Source: Deinococcus taeanensis (GTDB lineage: Bacteria; Deinococcota; Deinococci; Deinococcales; Deinococcaceae). From it: a stretch of DNA of 64,000 nucleotides. Positions 18,665-29,656 of this stretch are shown one piece after another. The first letter of the stretch is position 1. Each line of letters opens with the position of its first letter. Location: the NCBI RefSeq assembly GCF_020229735.1, contig NZ_CP083455.1, positions 2,445,001 through 2,509,000 of the forward strand, read 5' to 3'. The notes under the pieces are model-generated. The model was given only the letters and a program-made list of their open reading frames with translations, made no database searches and was not told where the DNA came from. Both the position numbers and the translations under genes were made by a program.

Positions 18665-18856
18665 TCAGCTGAGCAGGGCCACCTGCTGCGCGTCCACCTT
18701 GAATTTCACGCTGCCTTTGAGGTACAGGTCGTGCAGCGTCTGCTTGCCGAACAGCCGGGCGAGGTGGGTGCTGGTCATTTCGATGGTCCGGCCGGCCACC
18801 TTGAGTCGAACGATGTCGAAGGTACCGGGAACCCAGGTGCAGGACAGTTCTTGCAT
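18665..18856 (-). CDS. Small protein of unknown function
   Basis: A 63-residue protein without recognisable domain. Composition is well balanced (MQELSCTWVPGTFDIVRLKV...), it has a good Shine-Dalgarno (GGAGGT, six bases before the ATG) and its own terminator, which together support a real monocistronic gene. Confidence 0.65.
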   Translation of the reverse strand: MQELSCTWVPGTFDIVRLKVAGRTIEMTSTHLARLFGKQTLHDLYLKGSVKFKVDAQQVALLS

Positions 18857-19170
18857 AGCAGACCTCCAGGGATGGTGGGAAAAGACAGGTGCCAGAGCTC
18901 AGGGAAAAGGCCCCAGAAAGCAGGACTGCGGATCAGGGAGGACAAAAGCTTCTCTCGTCAACGGAAAAAGGCGCTGGCGACAGAAGTGGTGGCCGAAGTG
19001 GGGCCGGGTAAGATGAGCGTAAGCGACCAGCGTTTGGAAATAGAAAGACCCGTTCCACTCCGCCTTGAGGAAGCCATCATGATTCCGCCGTCCGGCATTG
19101 CGGACCGTCCAGCACAGCATCCGGAAGCGCTTCCGTTTCCCTGACCCGCCCCTGTGGTTCACTGAGAACC
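18857..19170. other. 314-base intergenic region before the S9 peptidase gene
   Basis: Less GC-rich than its surroundings, with no recognised gene. It holds the leader of the small minus-strand gene and, at 19079-19144, a 21-codon ORF with GAGGAAG before its ATG that could be a leader peptide of the S9 gene (weak). TTCACT ten bases before the S9 ATG is the best -10 candidate. Confidence 0.35.
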
Positions 19171-21165
19171 ATGACACAACCCACCCCCGGCCCAGAGAGC
19201 CTGCTGTCTCTGGTGTTTCCCTCCGACCCCCAGGTCAGCCCGGACGGACAGCGCGCCGCTTTCGTCCTGACCCGCACCGAGGAGGACGACCCCCGCAAAC
19301 CTGACGCCGACTTCCCCAAACCCCGCTACAAGGCGCAGATCTGGCTGGCCGACGCGCACGGCAGCCGCGCCCTGACGCAGGGGGAAGGGCGGGACGGCAG
19401 CCCCCGCTGGTCCCCCGACGGCCAGACCCTGGCCTTCACCCGCAAGGTCGCAGAGGGCGCTCAGCTGCACCTGCTGCCCCTCTCCGGTGGCGAGGCGCGC
19501 CTCATGACCCGTTACCGCGGCGGCGTGCAGGACCTGCAGTGGAGCCCGGACGGACAGTTCATCGCGTTTTTCACGACCGGCGACGAAGAGGACAAGCGGG
19601 ACGAGCGCGGCGAGGCGCGCGTGATCACCAAACCCCGCTACCGGTTCAACGGCCGCGACTGGCTCCCTGAACGCCCCGCGCGGCTGCACCTGCTGAACGT
19701 TCAGACCGGCGAACTGCGCGAGTGGCATGCCCCGGAGGTCGAGGCGGGCGGCGTCAGCTGGCTGCCTGACAGCCGCGGCGTGCTGCTGATCACGTCAGTG
19801 GACGACCTGGCCGCTGCGCACTGGCAGCAGGAAGTCTGGCACCTCAACCTGGAGGGCGAGCTGCGGCAGGTCACGCAGTGGCAGTCTGCCGTGAACGCCG
19901 TTGTTCCCCACCCAGACGGCACGCACTTCGTGCTGGTGGGCCGCCCCGCCGGGCAGGGCAACACGGAGCACACCCACCTGTACCTGCTGCCTCTTGCGGG
20001 CAACGCCGCGCCCCTCCGCCTGGACGCCGGGCACGACCATCCGGTCGGGAACGCCGTGGGCGGCGACTGCCACGTGGGGACCATGCCGGAGAAACCCACC
20101 TGGCTCGATCAGCACACCCTGCTGTTCTCCAGCACCGTGCGCGGCAGCTGCGGCCTGTTCACCGCCACCCTGAACGACACCCTGAGCGGCGCGGTCGTCG
20201 CGCCCTTCGATCACGATCCGCAGGCCGTGATCCCGGCGTTCACGGCGCGCGGCGGCGGCGTCGCCCTGATCCGTGAGCGCGCCGACCGGTTCCCGGAAGT
20301 GATCCTGAACGGCGCGCCGGTCACCGACCTGCACGCCAGGCTGCCCTTCCCGGTGCGCACGCCGGAACGCGTCACCTTCTCCACTGACCTGGGTGAAGGG
20401 GAAGGCTGGGTCCTGCTGCCTGAAGGTGCTAACCCCGTTCCGGCGCTGCTCAGCATTCACGGCGGGCCGCACACCGACTACGGGCACGCTTTCACGCACG
20501 AGTTCCAGCTGTACGCCGCGCGTGGACAGGCCGTCTGCTACAGCAACCCGCGCGGCAGCGTCGGGTACGGGCAGGCGTGGGTGGACGCCATTCACGGCCG
20601 CTGGGGCAGCGTGGACGCCGACGACCTGCTGCACTTCTTCGACCGTTGTCTGGACGCCCACCCCCGCCTGGACCGCGCACGCACCGCCGTCATGGGCGGC
20701 AGTTACGGTGGGTTCATGACCAACTGGCTGACCAGCCACACCACGCGCTTCCAGGCGGCCATCACCGACCGCAGCATCTGCAACCTGCTGTCCTTCGGCG
20801 GGACCAGCGACATCGGCCTGCGCTTCTGGGATGATGAACTTGGCCTGAACTTCCACCGCCGCGCCGACACCCTGAAACTCTGGGACATGAGCCCGCTGCA
20901 GTACGTCGAGAACGTCAGAACGCCTACCCTGATCGTGCACTCGGTGCTGGATCACCGCTGCCCGGTGGAGCAGGCCGAGCAGTGGTACGCCGCCCTGACC
21001 CTGCACGGCGTTCCTGTACGGTTCGTGCGCTTTCCCGGCGAGGACCACGAACTGTCCCGGTCCGGCCGGCCGGACCGGCGCCTGACCCGCCTGACGGAGT
21101 ACCTGAACTGGCTTGACCGCTGGCTGACCCCCACCGCCACGCGGGAGGCGGCAGCGACTGCCTGA
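19171..21165 (+). CDS. S9 family peptidase (acylaminoacyl-peptidase/prolyl oligopeptidase type)
   Basis: A 664-residue serine peptidase. The N-terminal two thirds form a beta-propeller with repeated SPDGQ motifs (SPDGQRAAF, SPDGQTLAF, SPDGQFIAF); the C-terminal alpha/beta hydrolase carries the catalytic triad Ser511 (GGSYGGF), Asp594 (VLDHRCP) and His626 (GEDHELS). It cleaves short peptides or N-acylated peptides; no signal peptide is seen, so it is cytosolic. It ends in a back-to-back pair of hairpins shared with the convergent RGG-repeat gene. Confidence 0.92.
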   Translation: MTQPTPGPESLLSLVFPSDPQVSPDGQRAAFVLTRTEEDDPRKPDADFPKPRYKAQIWLADAHGSRALTQGEGRDGSPRWSPDGQTLAFTRKVAEGAQLHLLPLSGGEARLMTRYRGGVQDLQWSPDGQFIAFFTTGDEEDKRDERGEARVITKPRYRFNGRDWLPERPARLHLLNVQTGELREWHAPEVEAGGVSWLPDSRGVLLITSVDDLAAAHWQQEVWHLNLEGELRQVTQWQSAVNAVVPHPDGTHFVLVGRPAGQGNTEHTHLYLLPLAGNAAPLRLDAGHDHPVGNAVGGDCHVGTMPEKPTWLDQHTLLFSSTVRGSCGLFTATLNDTLSGAVVAPFDHDPQAVIPAFTARGGGVALIRERADRFPEVILNGAPVTDLHARLPFPVRTPERVTFSTDLGEGEGWVLLPEGANPVPALLSIHGGPHTDYGHAFTHEFQLYAARGQAVCYSNPRGSVGYGQAWVDAIHGRWGSVDADDLLHFFDRCLDAHPRLDRARTAVMGGSYGGFMTNWLTSHTTRFQAAITDRSICNLLSFGGTSDIGLRFWDDELGLNFHRRADTLKLWDMSPLQYVENVRTPTLIVHSVLDHRCPVEQAEQWYAALTLHGVPVRFVRFPGEDHELSRSGRPDRRLTRLTEYLNWLDRWLTPTATREAAATA

Positions 21166-21171
21166 ACCGCA

Positions 21172-21207
21172 CAGGGGCGACCAGCACCGCACTGCTGGTC
21201 GCCCCTG
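21172..21207 (+). terminator. Hairpin after the S9 peptidase gene
   Basis: A perfect 15-bp stem CAGGGGCGACCAGCA / TGCTGGTCGCCCCTG with a six-base loop, six bases after the stop codon. It lacks a T tract, so it may act as an mRNA 3' end stabiliser as well as a terminator. Confidence 0.7.
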
Positions 21208-21210
21208 AAT

Positions 21211-21245
21211 GGATACAAAACGGGCCGGGACAGCGTCCCGGCCCG
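21211..21245 (-). terminator. Intrinsic terminator of the RGG-repeat gene
   Basis: On the minus strand an 11-bp stem (CGGGCCGGGAC / GTCCCGGCCCG, three-base loop) is followed by TTTTGTATCC, 15 bases after the stop codon. Confidence 0.85.
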
Positions 21246-21260
21246 GCCCATCCTCAGGGG

Positions 21261-22106
21261 TTACTCGTCGTCGCGGCGGTTGGTCCAGCCACGGTCCGCG
21301 CGGGCGCGGGGACGGAACTCGCTCTGCTCACCGGGGGTGCTGTCCCGGTCCTCGCGGGGACGGAAGGCAGGACGGTCGCCGCCCGCCTGGAAGCCGCCAC
21401 GGTCGCCGCCGCGGTCCTCGCGGGGACGGAAGCCGCCACGGTCGCCGCCCGCCTGGAAGCCACCACGGTCGCCGCCGCGGTCTTCACGGGGGCGGAAGCC
21501 ACCACGGTCGCCGCCGCCCTGGTACCCGCCGCGGTCCTCGCGGGGACGGAAGCCGCCACGGTCGCCGCCGCGGTCCTCGCGGGGACGGAACCCACCACGG
21601 TCGCCGCCGCGGTCTTCACGGGGGCGGAAGCCCCCACGGTCGCCGCCGCCCTGGTACCCGCCGCGGTCCTCGCGGGGACGGAAGCCGCCACGGTCACCGC
21701 CGCCCTGGAAACCGCCCCGGTCGCCGCCGCGGTCTTCACGGGGACGGAAGCCCCGGTCGCCGCCGCCCTGAGGCGCGCGGTCACCGCCGCGGAAGCCGCC
21801 CTGGCCCTGACTTTCGCGCATTTCACGCATCTCGCGGCGCAGTCCACGGATTTCCTTGCCCTGCGCTTCGAGCATTTCCTTCAGTTCGGCCAGCACGCCG
21901 AGCAGTTCGTCGGCGTCGATGTACTCCTCTTCGAGGTCCTCACCTTCGGCCCCTTCAGCGCCCTCGGCGCTCACGGCACCCTCGGTGCCTTCTTCCTCGG
22001 CGTCCAGCACCGCGTCCTCATCGGGTTCGCCCTCCAGCTGAGGAAGGATGTCACGCAGTTCTTCTGGCGTCTGCTCACCGGGGCGCAGCTCGTTGTTGTC
22101 CGTCAT
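21261..22106 (-). CDS. Acidic coiled-coil protein with long RGG-type repeat tail
   Basis: A 281-residue protein with two contrasting halves. Residues 1-85 are strongly acidic with a likely coiled coil ([32 protein letters not shown]). The rest is a disordered Gly/Arg/Asp tail made of eight copies of FRPREDR, spaced by [15 protein letters not shown] or FQ(A/G)GGDRGG, plus a degenerate ninth. Such RG/RGG tails bind RNA or DNA and promote condensation in other proteins; the role here is unknown. Start chosen at the ATG with AAGGAG eight bases upstream ([12 protein letters not shown]). Frame and repeat are intact. Confidence 0.85.
   Translation of the reverse strand: MTDNNELRPGEQTPEELRDILPQLEGEPDEDAVLDAEEEGTEGAVSAEGAEGAEGEDLEEEYIDADELLGVLAELKEMLEAQGKEIRGLRREMREMRESQGQGGFRGGDRAPQGGGDRGFRPREDRGGDRGGFQGGGDRGGFRPREDRGGYQGGGDRGGFRPREDRGGDRGGFRPREDRGGDRGGFRPREDRGGYQGGGDRGGFRPREDRGGDRGGFQAGGDRGGFRPREDRGGDRGGFQAGGDRPAFRPREDRDSTPGEQSEFRPRARADRGWTNRRDDE
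21330..21775 (-). repeat. In-gene tandem repeat coding FRPREDRGG units
   Basis: Near-identical GC-rich units of 39-66 bases repeat head to tail inside the RGG-repeat gene, with the core cgaggaccgcggcgg-like segment recurring eight times. Unit lengths differ by multiples of three, so copy-number change by slippage or recombination would keep the frame. Confidence 0.85.
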
Positions 22107-22246
22107 GGGTTTTCTCCTTTTTCCTGCACCGACCTGCCGGTCTCGCGGGCACTGCTCCCGGGACACTGGGTGTGCGGGCGTGCCCCCGAGTGTACCACCC
22201 CCGCGCCAGAGCGGGGCCGGGCGTGAAGTTTCCGTTTGGGCGGCGC

Positions 22247-22450
22247 TCAGCGTTGAAATACGCGCCTGAAGATGGCGTTCAGGACCGCCCACACGACCGC
22301 AGCGGCCACTGCGGCAAGCAGCAGGGCCAGCAGCGGATTCCAGGCGGCGCCCAGCCACAGGGCCAGGAACGCGAATACGGCGAACGCGGTGGCAATCAGC
22401 GTGGCGAAACGGCGCGCATTGTCGTCCGGCGTCCAGGAGTTCAGGTCCAT
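22247..22450 (-). CDS. Small membrane protein with two transmembrane helices
   Basis: A 67-residue protein with two hydrophobic helices (about 16-35 and 38-58) separated by a short WNP turn and ended by a basic RRVFQR tail, giving an N-in/C-in hairpin topology. No family recognised. It lies 140 bases upstream of the RGG-repeat gene on the same strand, but that gene has its own ribosome site; co-transcription is uncertain. Confidence 0.65.
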   Translation of the reverse strand: MDLNSWTPDDNARRFATLIATAFAVFAFLALWLGAAWNPLLALLLAAVAAAVVWAVLNAIFRRVFQR

Positions 22451-22548
22451 ACCGCCAGCCTGACATGCCGGCGCTCCGGGCGTGTCCCGCCCTCACGCGG
22501 GCGCAGCGGAGCGGCACGGGGCGTCAGCGCCGCGTCCGGGGAGGCGCC

Positions 22549-22554
22549 TATACT
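22549..22554 (+). promoter_or_regulatory. -10 box (TATACT) of a leaderless gene
   Basis: TATACT lies seven bases before the ATG of the substrate-binding protein gene, with no Shine-Dalgarno between them; the clearest of many such cases in this window. Confidence 0.7.
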
Positions 22555-22561
22555 CGCCCTC

Positions 22562-23509
22562 ATGAGACGCGCCGCTTTCCTGCTGCTGGGCCTGCTCGTC
22601 ACCTCCGCGGCCGCGCAGCGCACCGTGAACATCGGCCTGGGGTACAACCCGGACGTGCAGTTCACGCCGTTCTACGTGGCCGACAAACTCGGGTACTTCA
22701 GGGCCGAGGGCCTGAAGGTGCAGTACCAGCACGGGTACGTGTCGCAGCTGCTGCCGCTGGTGCTGCAGGGCAAGCTGGACTTTGTGGTGGGCGATCCCGA
22801 GGACGCCATTTTCGCCCGCAACCAGGGGGCGGACGTGCGCTACGTCATGACCATGTACCAGAAGAACCCTGTGACGGTGTTCAGCCTCTCCCCGCTGGCC
22901 GGCCCGGCGGCCCTGAAAGGCAGGACGGTCGGCATTCCCGGGCCGTTCGGCAGTTCCTACCACGCCATCCAGGCCCTGCTGGACAGCGCGAATCTGAAAG
23001 AGGAGCGTGACGTGCGCCTCGCGAGTATCGGCTTCACGCAGGTGGACGCCGTGCGCGCCGGCCGGGTGGACGCCGCCGTGGGCTACGCCAACAACGACGT
23101 GCTGCAGCTCGCCCGCACGAGCGGCAGACGGGTGTACACCCTGGACATCGAGGGCGCCTACCCGATGGTCGGTGTGGGCCTGATCGCCAGCGGCAGAAGT
23201 CTCACGGGGGACCTCGCGAGGAAGGTCGTGCGGGCCAGCCAGCGCGGCCTGAAATTCACGGTGGCTGACCCGTCCCGCGCGTTCCGGCTCGCGCAGCCGG
23301 TGTTCGGCGCCAGCGGCACGCTGGACGTCCTGAAGGCCAGCACGCCCCTGATGTCCGGGCCGTACACGCAGGCGAACGGCCTTGGCGCCATGAACCCCAG
23401 CGCGTGGACCAAAGCGGTGGCCGCGCTCGTCCGGCAGGGCAAACTGCCCGCCGGGGCCAAAGCCACCGACTACTACAGCAACGCGTTCATCAGCCGCACC
23501 CTGAAGTAA
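22562..23509 (+). CDS. ABC transporter substrate-binding protein, NMT1/THI5-like
   Basis: A 315-residue periplasmic-type binding protein with a Sec signal peptide (MRRAAFLLLGLLVTSAAAQ). The mature part matches the NMT1/THI5-like fold (GYNPDVQFTPFYVADKLGYFRAEGLKV; LQGKLDFVVGDPEDAIFA), whose members bind pyrimidine or thiamin precursors, nitrate, sulfonates or similar small molecules. No permease or ATPase gene is adjacent, so its partners must be elsewhere and the ligand is unknown. Confidence 0.85.
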   Translation: MRRAAFLLLGLLVTSAAAQRTVNIGLGYNPDVQFTPFYVADKLGYFRAEGLKVQYQHGYVSQLLPLVLQGKLDFVVGDPEDAIFARNQGADVRYVMTMYQKNPVTVFSLSPLAGPAALKGRTVGIPGPFGSSYHAIQALLDSANLKEERDVRLASIGFTQVDAVRAGRVDAAVGYANNDVLQLARTSGRRVYTLDIEGAYPMVGVGLIASGRSLTGDLARKVVRASQRGLKFTVADPSRAFRLAQPVFGASGTLDVLKASTPLMSGPYTQANGLGAMNPSAWTKAVAALVRQGKLPAGAKATDYYSNAFISRTLK

Positions 23510-23605
23510 ACGCCCCGCCAGAACGCCGCCCCGAGCCCCGCGCCCGGGCGGCGTCTGACGTCTGCCAGGTGCGCTAGGCGTGATGGCCTACTGACCCGCA
23601 GTTTC

Positions 23606-23635
23606 GTGACACGCGCCGCTTTTGCCTGCTACGCT
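23606..23635 (+). promoter_or_regulatory. Promoter of the 40-codon ORF and RIO kinase
   Basis: GTGACA (23606-23611) and TACGCT (23630-23635) with 18-base spacing, followed after 14 bases by the AGGAGG of the short ORF. Confidence 0.5.
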
Positions 23636-23663
23636 GAACCCATCACCGAAAGGAGGTGCTGCC

Positions 23664-23786
23664 ATGACCAACATCACTGACGCCCGGACCGCCCCCGCAC
23701 AAGGAGCTTTCGTTTCCACCCACCGGAGTGATTTTGCTGATTCCACCCTGGCCGCCTCTGCCTTCGGGCTGTCCACCCTGCACTGA
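23664..23786 (+). CDS. 40-residue ORF directly upstream of the RIO kinase gene
   Basis: ATG to TGA, 40 codons, preceded by a perfect AGGAGG eight bases upstream, better than most ribosome sites in this window. The product starts MTNITDARTAPAQGAF and ends FGLSTLH; it is Ser/Thr/Ala-rich, without membrane segment or known domain. It ends 15 bases before the RIO kinase ATG, and that gene has no comparable ribosome site, so the kinase is probably translated by coupling. It could be a leader peptide or a small partner/substrate of the kinase (inference). Confidence 0.6.
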   Translation: MTNITDARTAPAQGAFVSTHRSDFADSTLAASAFGLSTLH

Positions 23787-23801
23787 CCCCCAGGGGCGCC
23801 C

Positions 23802-24689
<888 letters not shown>

Positions 24690-24782
24690 GCCGGCAGGCC
24701 AGAGGGATGCGGCCCGCAGGCCCCGGCCTTCACCCCGCGCGCCCTGACCAGTCGGGCGCAGCGGCCCGGCCTAGGCTGAGGC

Positions 24783-25169
24783 ATGCGCGTTCTGGAAACC
24801 TGCCTGTACGTCACTGACCTCGGCCGGGCCGAGCAGTTCTACTCCGGGGTGCTGGGCCTTCCCCTGTTCGCCAAGGTGCCGGGGCGGCACCTGTTCTACC
24901 GCCTGGAGGGCGGCATGCTTCTGCTGTTCGACCCCCGCGCCAGCGCCCAGCCGGGCGACGTGCCGCCCCACGCCGGTTCACCTGGTGGGCACGCCTGCCT
25001 GACCCTGGACCCGGCCCGCACCGACGACTGGGAAGCGCGCCTGCGCGCCGCCGGCCTGAACGTCACCCGGTACGCCTGGGGCGACCGGGGCGAGAGCCTG
25101 TACTTTCACGATCCCGCCGGAAATGTCCTGGAGCTCGCTCCGCCCCGCATCTGGGGCATTACCGTATGA
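24783..25169 (+). CDS. VOC (glyoxalase/bleomycin resistance) family protein
   Basis: A 128-residue vicinal-oxygen-chelate protein with two beta-alpha-beta-beta-beta modules; VLETCLYVTDLGRAEQFYSGVLGLPLF is the typical first module and YFHDPAGNVLELAPP carries the last metal-ligand Glu. Function could be glyoxalase-like, dioxygenase or antibiotic binding. TAGGCT five bases before the ATG suggests a leaderless mRNA. Its TGA overlaps the ATG of a 33-codon ORF by four bases. Confidence 0.85.
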   Translation: MRVLETCLYVTDLGRAEQFYSGVLGLPLFAKVPGRHLFYRLEGGMLLLFDPRASAQPGDVPPHAGSPGGHACLTLDPARTDDWEARLRAAGLNVTRYAWGDRGESLYFHDPAGNVLELAPPRIWGITV

Positions 25170-25263
25170 GTATGCCCCGATCCCTCAAGGCCCTGCTGAT
25201 TCTCGTGCCGTTCCTGCTGACGTCCAGTGCCGCGCGGTCCCGGCCGCGCCGTGAGGACCGGGC

Positions 25264-25267
<4 letters not shown>
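25166..25267 (+). CDS. 33-residue hydrophobic peptide ORF linking VOC and CitE genes
   Basis: The ATG overlaps the stop of the VOC gene (ATGA) and its TGA overlaps the GTG of the CitE-like gene (GTGA), so all three would be translationally coupled. The product has a basic start (MSMPRSLK), a hydrophobic stretch ALLILVPFLLTSSAA and a basic tail RSRPRRED, resembling a single-pass membrane or signal-like micropeptide. It may be only a spacer that carries ribosomes to the next start. No family recognised. Confidence 0.45.
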
Positions 25268-26106
<839 letters not shown>

Positions 26107-26148
26107 GGCGCCGGCCGCTCCCCGCTTCCTGCCGGTCAGCGCTGGTCG

Positions 26149-27381
26149 TCAGAACCGGTCGATGGGGCCGAGGGCCACGGTGGTCAGGTGCTCAAACGGG
26201 CACAGGCGCAGCACCTCGCGCACGTGCTCCGGCGTGATCTGCTCGTACCGGGCAACCAGATCAGCGGTGCTGAGGATGCGGCCGGTCGCGAGGTATTCCA
26301 TGCCGAGCGTGAACAGACGGCCCTGAGGCGTCTCGGCGCGCAGGAGCGTCCCCACCGCGAGTTTGCGCGCGGCCCGGCGCACGCCCTGCGGGGTAATGAG
26401 CGTGCCGGCGTTGTCCAGCACGCCCCGGTACGCAGCCAGCACCTGAGGCGCGCGGTCGGGGTCGCAGGTAAAGCCCCCTTCGAAGGTGCCGGCGTCCCGG
26501 TACTCCAGGTGCGCGAGATCCGCACTGTCACACAGGCCGGTGTCGATCAGGGTCCAGTACAGCGCGCCGTTCTCCCCGCCGATCAGGTCCGCCAGAACGT
26601 GCGCCGCCTCGCGCAGCGGGTGCGAGGCACCCAGGCCGGGACTGGTGGCGGCCACGTGCACGCGCCCGAGGTCCGAATCGGTGATCACGCGCGTCTGGTC
26701 CGGCCACGCGGGCTGCGCGGGCCCCAGGGGAATGGGCGTGCCGGGCCTCCAGTGGGTGAGACTCGCCCCGGCCCACTGAAGCACCACCTGGGGGTCGAAC
26801 TGTCCGGTGAGGGTCAGGGTCACGCGGTCGGCGCCGTAACGGTCACGGTGATTGCGGGCCAGCGCTTCGGGACTGAGATGCGAGACGGTCTCGGCCGTAC
26901 CCAGGACCGGCCAGCCGAGGGGATGCCCGCCCCAGTAGTCGGCGCGCAGCTGGTCACCGACCCGGACGCTGGGCTGGTCGGCGTACATGGCGATCTCTTC
27001 GAGAATCACGCCGCGTTCCACCTGAATATCCGCCGGGCGCAGGGCGGGGCGCATCAGTTCGGTCAGGGTGTGCAGCAGCTCACCGGTCTGTTCGGGCAGC
27101 GCGGCCGCGTGGTACACGGTGGCCTCCTCACTGGTGAAGGCGTTCGCGTTCCCGCCCAGGTCATCGAGACGTTCGTTGAGCACCTGGGCGCTGAGTTCCT
27201 CGCTGCCCTTGAACAGCAGGTGCTCGATGAAGTGACTGGCGCCCATTTCGTGCGGGGTTTCCTCACGGCTGCCGGTGTTCACGAAGTACCCGGCGGCGAC
27301 CGTCTGGGCGTCAGGGTCAGGTTCAAGCAGCAGGGTCAGGCCGCTGGGCAGGGTGTGGTGCTGGGTAGGGTGATCAGACAT
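26149..27381 (-). CDS. M16 zinc metallopeptidase, catalytic subunit
   Basis: A 410-residue M16B-type peptidase (processing-peptidase-like). The inverted zinc motif HFIEH is at residues 50-54 with the distal Glu in the ILEEIAMY region; later domains show [14 protein letters not shown] and [13 protein letters not shown]. It sits downstream of a second M16 gene lacking the zinc site; the two overlap by eight bases. Such pairs form a heterodimeric closed chamber with one active site. No signal peptide, so probably cytosolic peptide turnover. Confidence 0.92.
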   Translation of the reverse strand: MSDHPTQHHTLPSGLTLLLEPDPDAQTVAAGYFVNTGSREETPHEMGASHFIEHLLFKGSEELSAQVLNERLDDLGGNANAFTSEEATVYHAAALPEQTGELLHTLTELMRPALRPADIQVERGVILEEIAMYADQPSVRVGDQLRADYWGGHPLGWPVLGTAETVSHLSPEALARNHRDRYGADRVTLTLTGQFDPQVVLQWAGASLTHWRPGTPIPLGPAQPAWPDQTRVITDSDLGRVHVAATSPGLGASHPLREAAHVLADLIGGENGALYWTLIDTGLCDSADLAHLEYRDAGTFEGGFTCDPDRAPQVLAAYRGVLDNAGTLITPQGVRRAARKLAVGTLLRAETPQGRLFTLGMEYLATGRILSTADLVARYEQITPEHVREVLRLCPFEHLTTVALGPIDRF

Positions 27382-28666
27382 GCGTTCCTTGCAGGGCCGC
27401 CGGCGCGAGGGGGCGCGGGCCCAGGGTGACGAGGGTGGCCTGGCTGGCCGGATCGTAGCCGGCGAGGAAGCGGTTGACCCCCTCGAGGGTGAGGGCATTC
27501 AGCGAGGCGCGGAGTTCCGCGATGGAGCGGATGCGGCCGAAGACAGCGGCGTCACGCGTGAGGGCGTGCGCGCGGGCACGCGGACTTTCAGCGCCGAACA
27601 CGACGCTGGCCGCAAGCCCGGCCCGGGCCCGGTCGAACTCGGCAGGTGTGAGCCCCTGCGGCAGGCGCGTGAATTCCGCGAGAATCACGTCCAGCGTCTC
27701 GGGGGCGCGGTCAGGGGTGCTGCCAGCGTACGCGCTGAGGAAACCCTGCCCGCCCAGAATGACCGGCGAGGCGCTCACGGCGTACGCCAGGCCGCGTTCC
27801 TCCCGCACCGCGTGGAACAGCCGGCTGGCGCTGCCGCCGGAGAGCGCCGTCAGGGCCACCTGCCACGGCAGCCAGTCCGGGTGACCGGGAGGGACACCGG
27901 GGGCCGTGAGGCTCAGGTGCGTCTGCTCGGCCGTAGCGTCAGGGGTGTGGGCGCGCGCGCCTCCCTGGAACACCGTGGGAATGGGGTCGTGCTGGCCAGG
28001 GCGCAGGTCGCCCAGCGCGGCGTGCGCGAGGTCCAGTGCCGCCTGCGGCTCCAGGTCCGCGACGAGTCCGAGGACCGTGCCCGCCTGCCCGTAGCGTTGC
28101 AGGTGAGCGTGCAGGCCTGCCGCGGTCAGGCCGTCCAGGCCGCTGAGGGTCCCGCTGGGCGGATGCGCGAATCCGGCGAACCGTGAGCCGGCAGGCGGCG
28201 GAAAGGCCACCTCACGCGCGCGGGTGGCGAGCAGATCGGCCGGACTGTCCTGCAGACCCTCCAGGTCCTGTCGGGCCAGGTCGGTCAGGACGGGCAGCTC
28301 CGCAGGCGGCAGGGCCGGGTCGGTCAGAACCTCCGCCACGAGGGCCAGGGCGCCCCGGAGGTCACGGGTAAGCCCACTGACGGAAAAGCGGGTCGCTTCG
28401 GGGCTCACGCCGCCGCCGCGCCGGACGCCCAGGTCGTCAAAGGCGTCCTGCAGGGCGCGGGCGTCCAGGCCTGCGGCGCCTTTGAACAGCCACTCCTCCA
28501 GCACCCCGCTCGCGCCCTCCTGACCGGCAGGGTCATGGGCGCTGCCGACAGGAACGCGCAGATCAAAGGCAAAACCGGGACTGCGGCGGCGTTCGAAGGC
28601 GACCGTCAGGCCGCCGGGAAGGGTCCACAGGTGGGCGGGGGGTGGGGTGACAGGTCGCCCGGGCAT
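27374..28666 (-). CDS. M16 family protein, non-catalytic partner
   Basis: A 430-residue M16-fold protein. Where the zinc motif HxxEH should be, the sequence is GVLEE (54-58, within [11 protein letters not shown]), so both His ligands are missing. The C-terminal half keeps the substrate-cleft features of regulatory M16 subunits ([21 protein letters not shown], the R...Y pair). It overlaps the active M16 gene by eight bases. TAGACT six bases before the ATG points to a leaderless mRNA for the pair. Confidence 0.9.
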   Translation of the reverse strand: MPGRPVTPPPAHLWTLPGGLTVAFERRRSPGFAFDLRVPVGSAHDPAGQEGASGVLEEWLFKGAAGLDARALQDAFDDLGVRRGGGVSPEATRFSVSGLTRDLRGALALVAEVLTDPALPPAELPVLTDLARQDLEGLQDSPADLLATRAREVAFPPPAGSRFAGFAHPPSGTLSGLDGLTAAGLHAHLQRYGQAGTVLGLVADLEPQAALDLAHAALGDLRPGQHDPIPTVFQGGARAHTPDATAEQTHLSLTAPGVPPGHPDWLPWQVALTALSGGSASRLFHAVREERGLAYAVSASPVILGGQGFLSAYAGSTPDRAPETLDVILAEFTRLPQGLTPAEFDRARAGLAASVVFGAESPRARAHALTRDAAVFGRIRSIAELRASLNALTLEGVNRFLAGYDPASQATLVTLGPRPLAPAALQGTHV

Positions 28667-28776
28667 CCAGGCAGTCTAGAGCATGGACGCGCGCGCCTTG
28701 TGGCCGCGTTCATCTTTGGGCCACTGTGCAACTTTTGCCCGGTTCCGCCGGCCACAGAGCGCGGCATGCTGGGAGA

Positions 28777-29292
28777 ATGCGGAGGGCGACGGGCGTGCTG
28801 GTGACGCTGCTGGTGCTTGTCGGGGCACTGTACCTGCTGTGGCCGGCGATTCAGAAAGCGCAGCGGACGGCGGCCCTGCTGGCCGAGCCGGTGCCCTCAG
28901 CGAGGAGCCTCCCCAACCCCCTGCCAGGGCAGCGCTTCGTGGATACGTGGGGCGGGGCGCGCAGCGCAGGCCGGCGGCACGAGGGCGTGGATATCTTTGC
29001 GGCGCGGGGCACGCCGATTCGCGCCACGACGCGGGGCGTGGTGCTGAATGTCGGCCCGAACGGCCTGGGGGGCCGCACCGTGATGCTGCTGGGCCCCGGC
29101 GGGCAGCGGCATTACTACGCTCACCTGGAGCGCTACCCGGACCTGAAACGTGGCGACTGGGTGAAGCGCGGGGCCGTGGTGGGCTTCGTGGGGGACAGTG
29201 GGAACGCGCGCGGCACGCCCCCGCACCTGCATTACGGGATCTACACGGCGGGCGGCGCCATCAATCCGTTCCCGTTGCTGCGGCAGAACTAA
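28777..29292 (+). CDS. M23 family metallopeptidase, membrane-anchored
   Basis: A 171-residue LytM-type peptidase acting on cell-wall peptides. One N-terminal membrane segment (about 6-24) places the domain outside the membrane. Zinc motifs [13 protein letters not shown] (HxxxD) and PHLHYGIY (HxH) are intact, as is HYYAHLERY. The start is chosen at the ATG giving MRRATGVLV, with CATGCT six bases upstream; the frame extends 17 codons further but without support. Confidence 0.88.
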   Translation: MRRATGVLVTLLVLVGALYLLWPAIQKAQRTAALLAEPVPSARSLPNPLPGQRFVDTWGGARSAGRRHEGVDIFAARGTPIRATTRGVVLNVGPNGLGGRTVMLLGPGGQRHYYAHLERYPDLKRGDWVKRGAVVGFVGDSGNARGTPPHLHYGIYTAGGAINPFPLLRQN

Positions 29293-29656
29293 CCCCCAAT
29301 CGGGGGGTCACAGCCTGAACCGTGAAGCTCCGCACGTTCAGGCCAGGATGAAGGGGCGGCGTGCCCTGTGACAGACGCAGGCGACAGCAACGCACGCCTT
29401 CAGCCCTCCTCTCACACTGGGCATGCACGCCGGGCGCCGCCGGGCGTGACAAGCTCCCCGCGAGCCATGACCGGAGGCCGTCGGGCGTACCCGCCTGCCG
29501 GACCCGACCCTGGCGCTGCGGAGGCTCCTGCCGGCCTTCTCGGCGCCTCTGGACCCGGCCGGGTGGGAACGCGGGTTCCTGGTCAGGACACCGGGACCTG
29601 CGTTCACGAAGTGCCCTGAGACCAGAGACGCTTCAACGTCGCTGGGGAATGCGCTG
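29293..29656. other. 364-base intergenic region without recognised gene
   Basis: Begins with a CCCCC-AATC-GGGGG hairpin right after the M23 stop. The remainder is GC-rich; no frame shows protein-like composition on either strand and no RNA gene was recognised. Confidence 0.4.

Noticed and set aside
18890..19180. Insertion-sequence remnant before the S9 peptidase
   Set aside because: The segment is less GC-rich and has an open minus-strand frame, but no inverted ends, target duplication or transposase motif could be identified.
21330..21775. CRISPR array
   Set aside because: The regular repeats are coding (FRPREDRGG units), have no unique spacers of constant length, and no cas genes are present.
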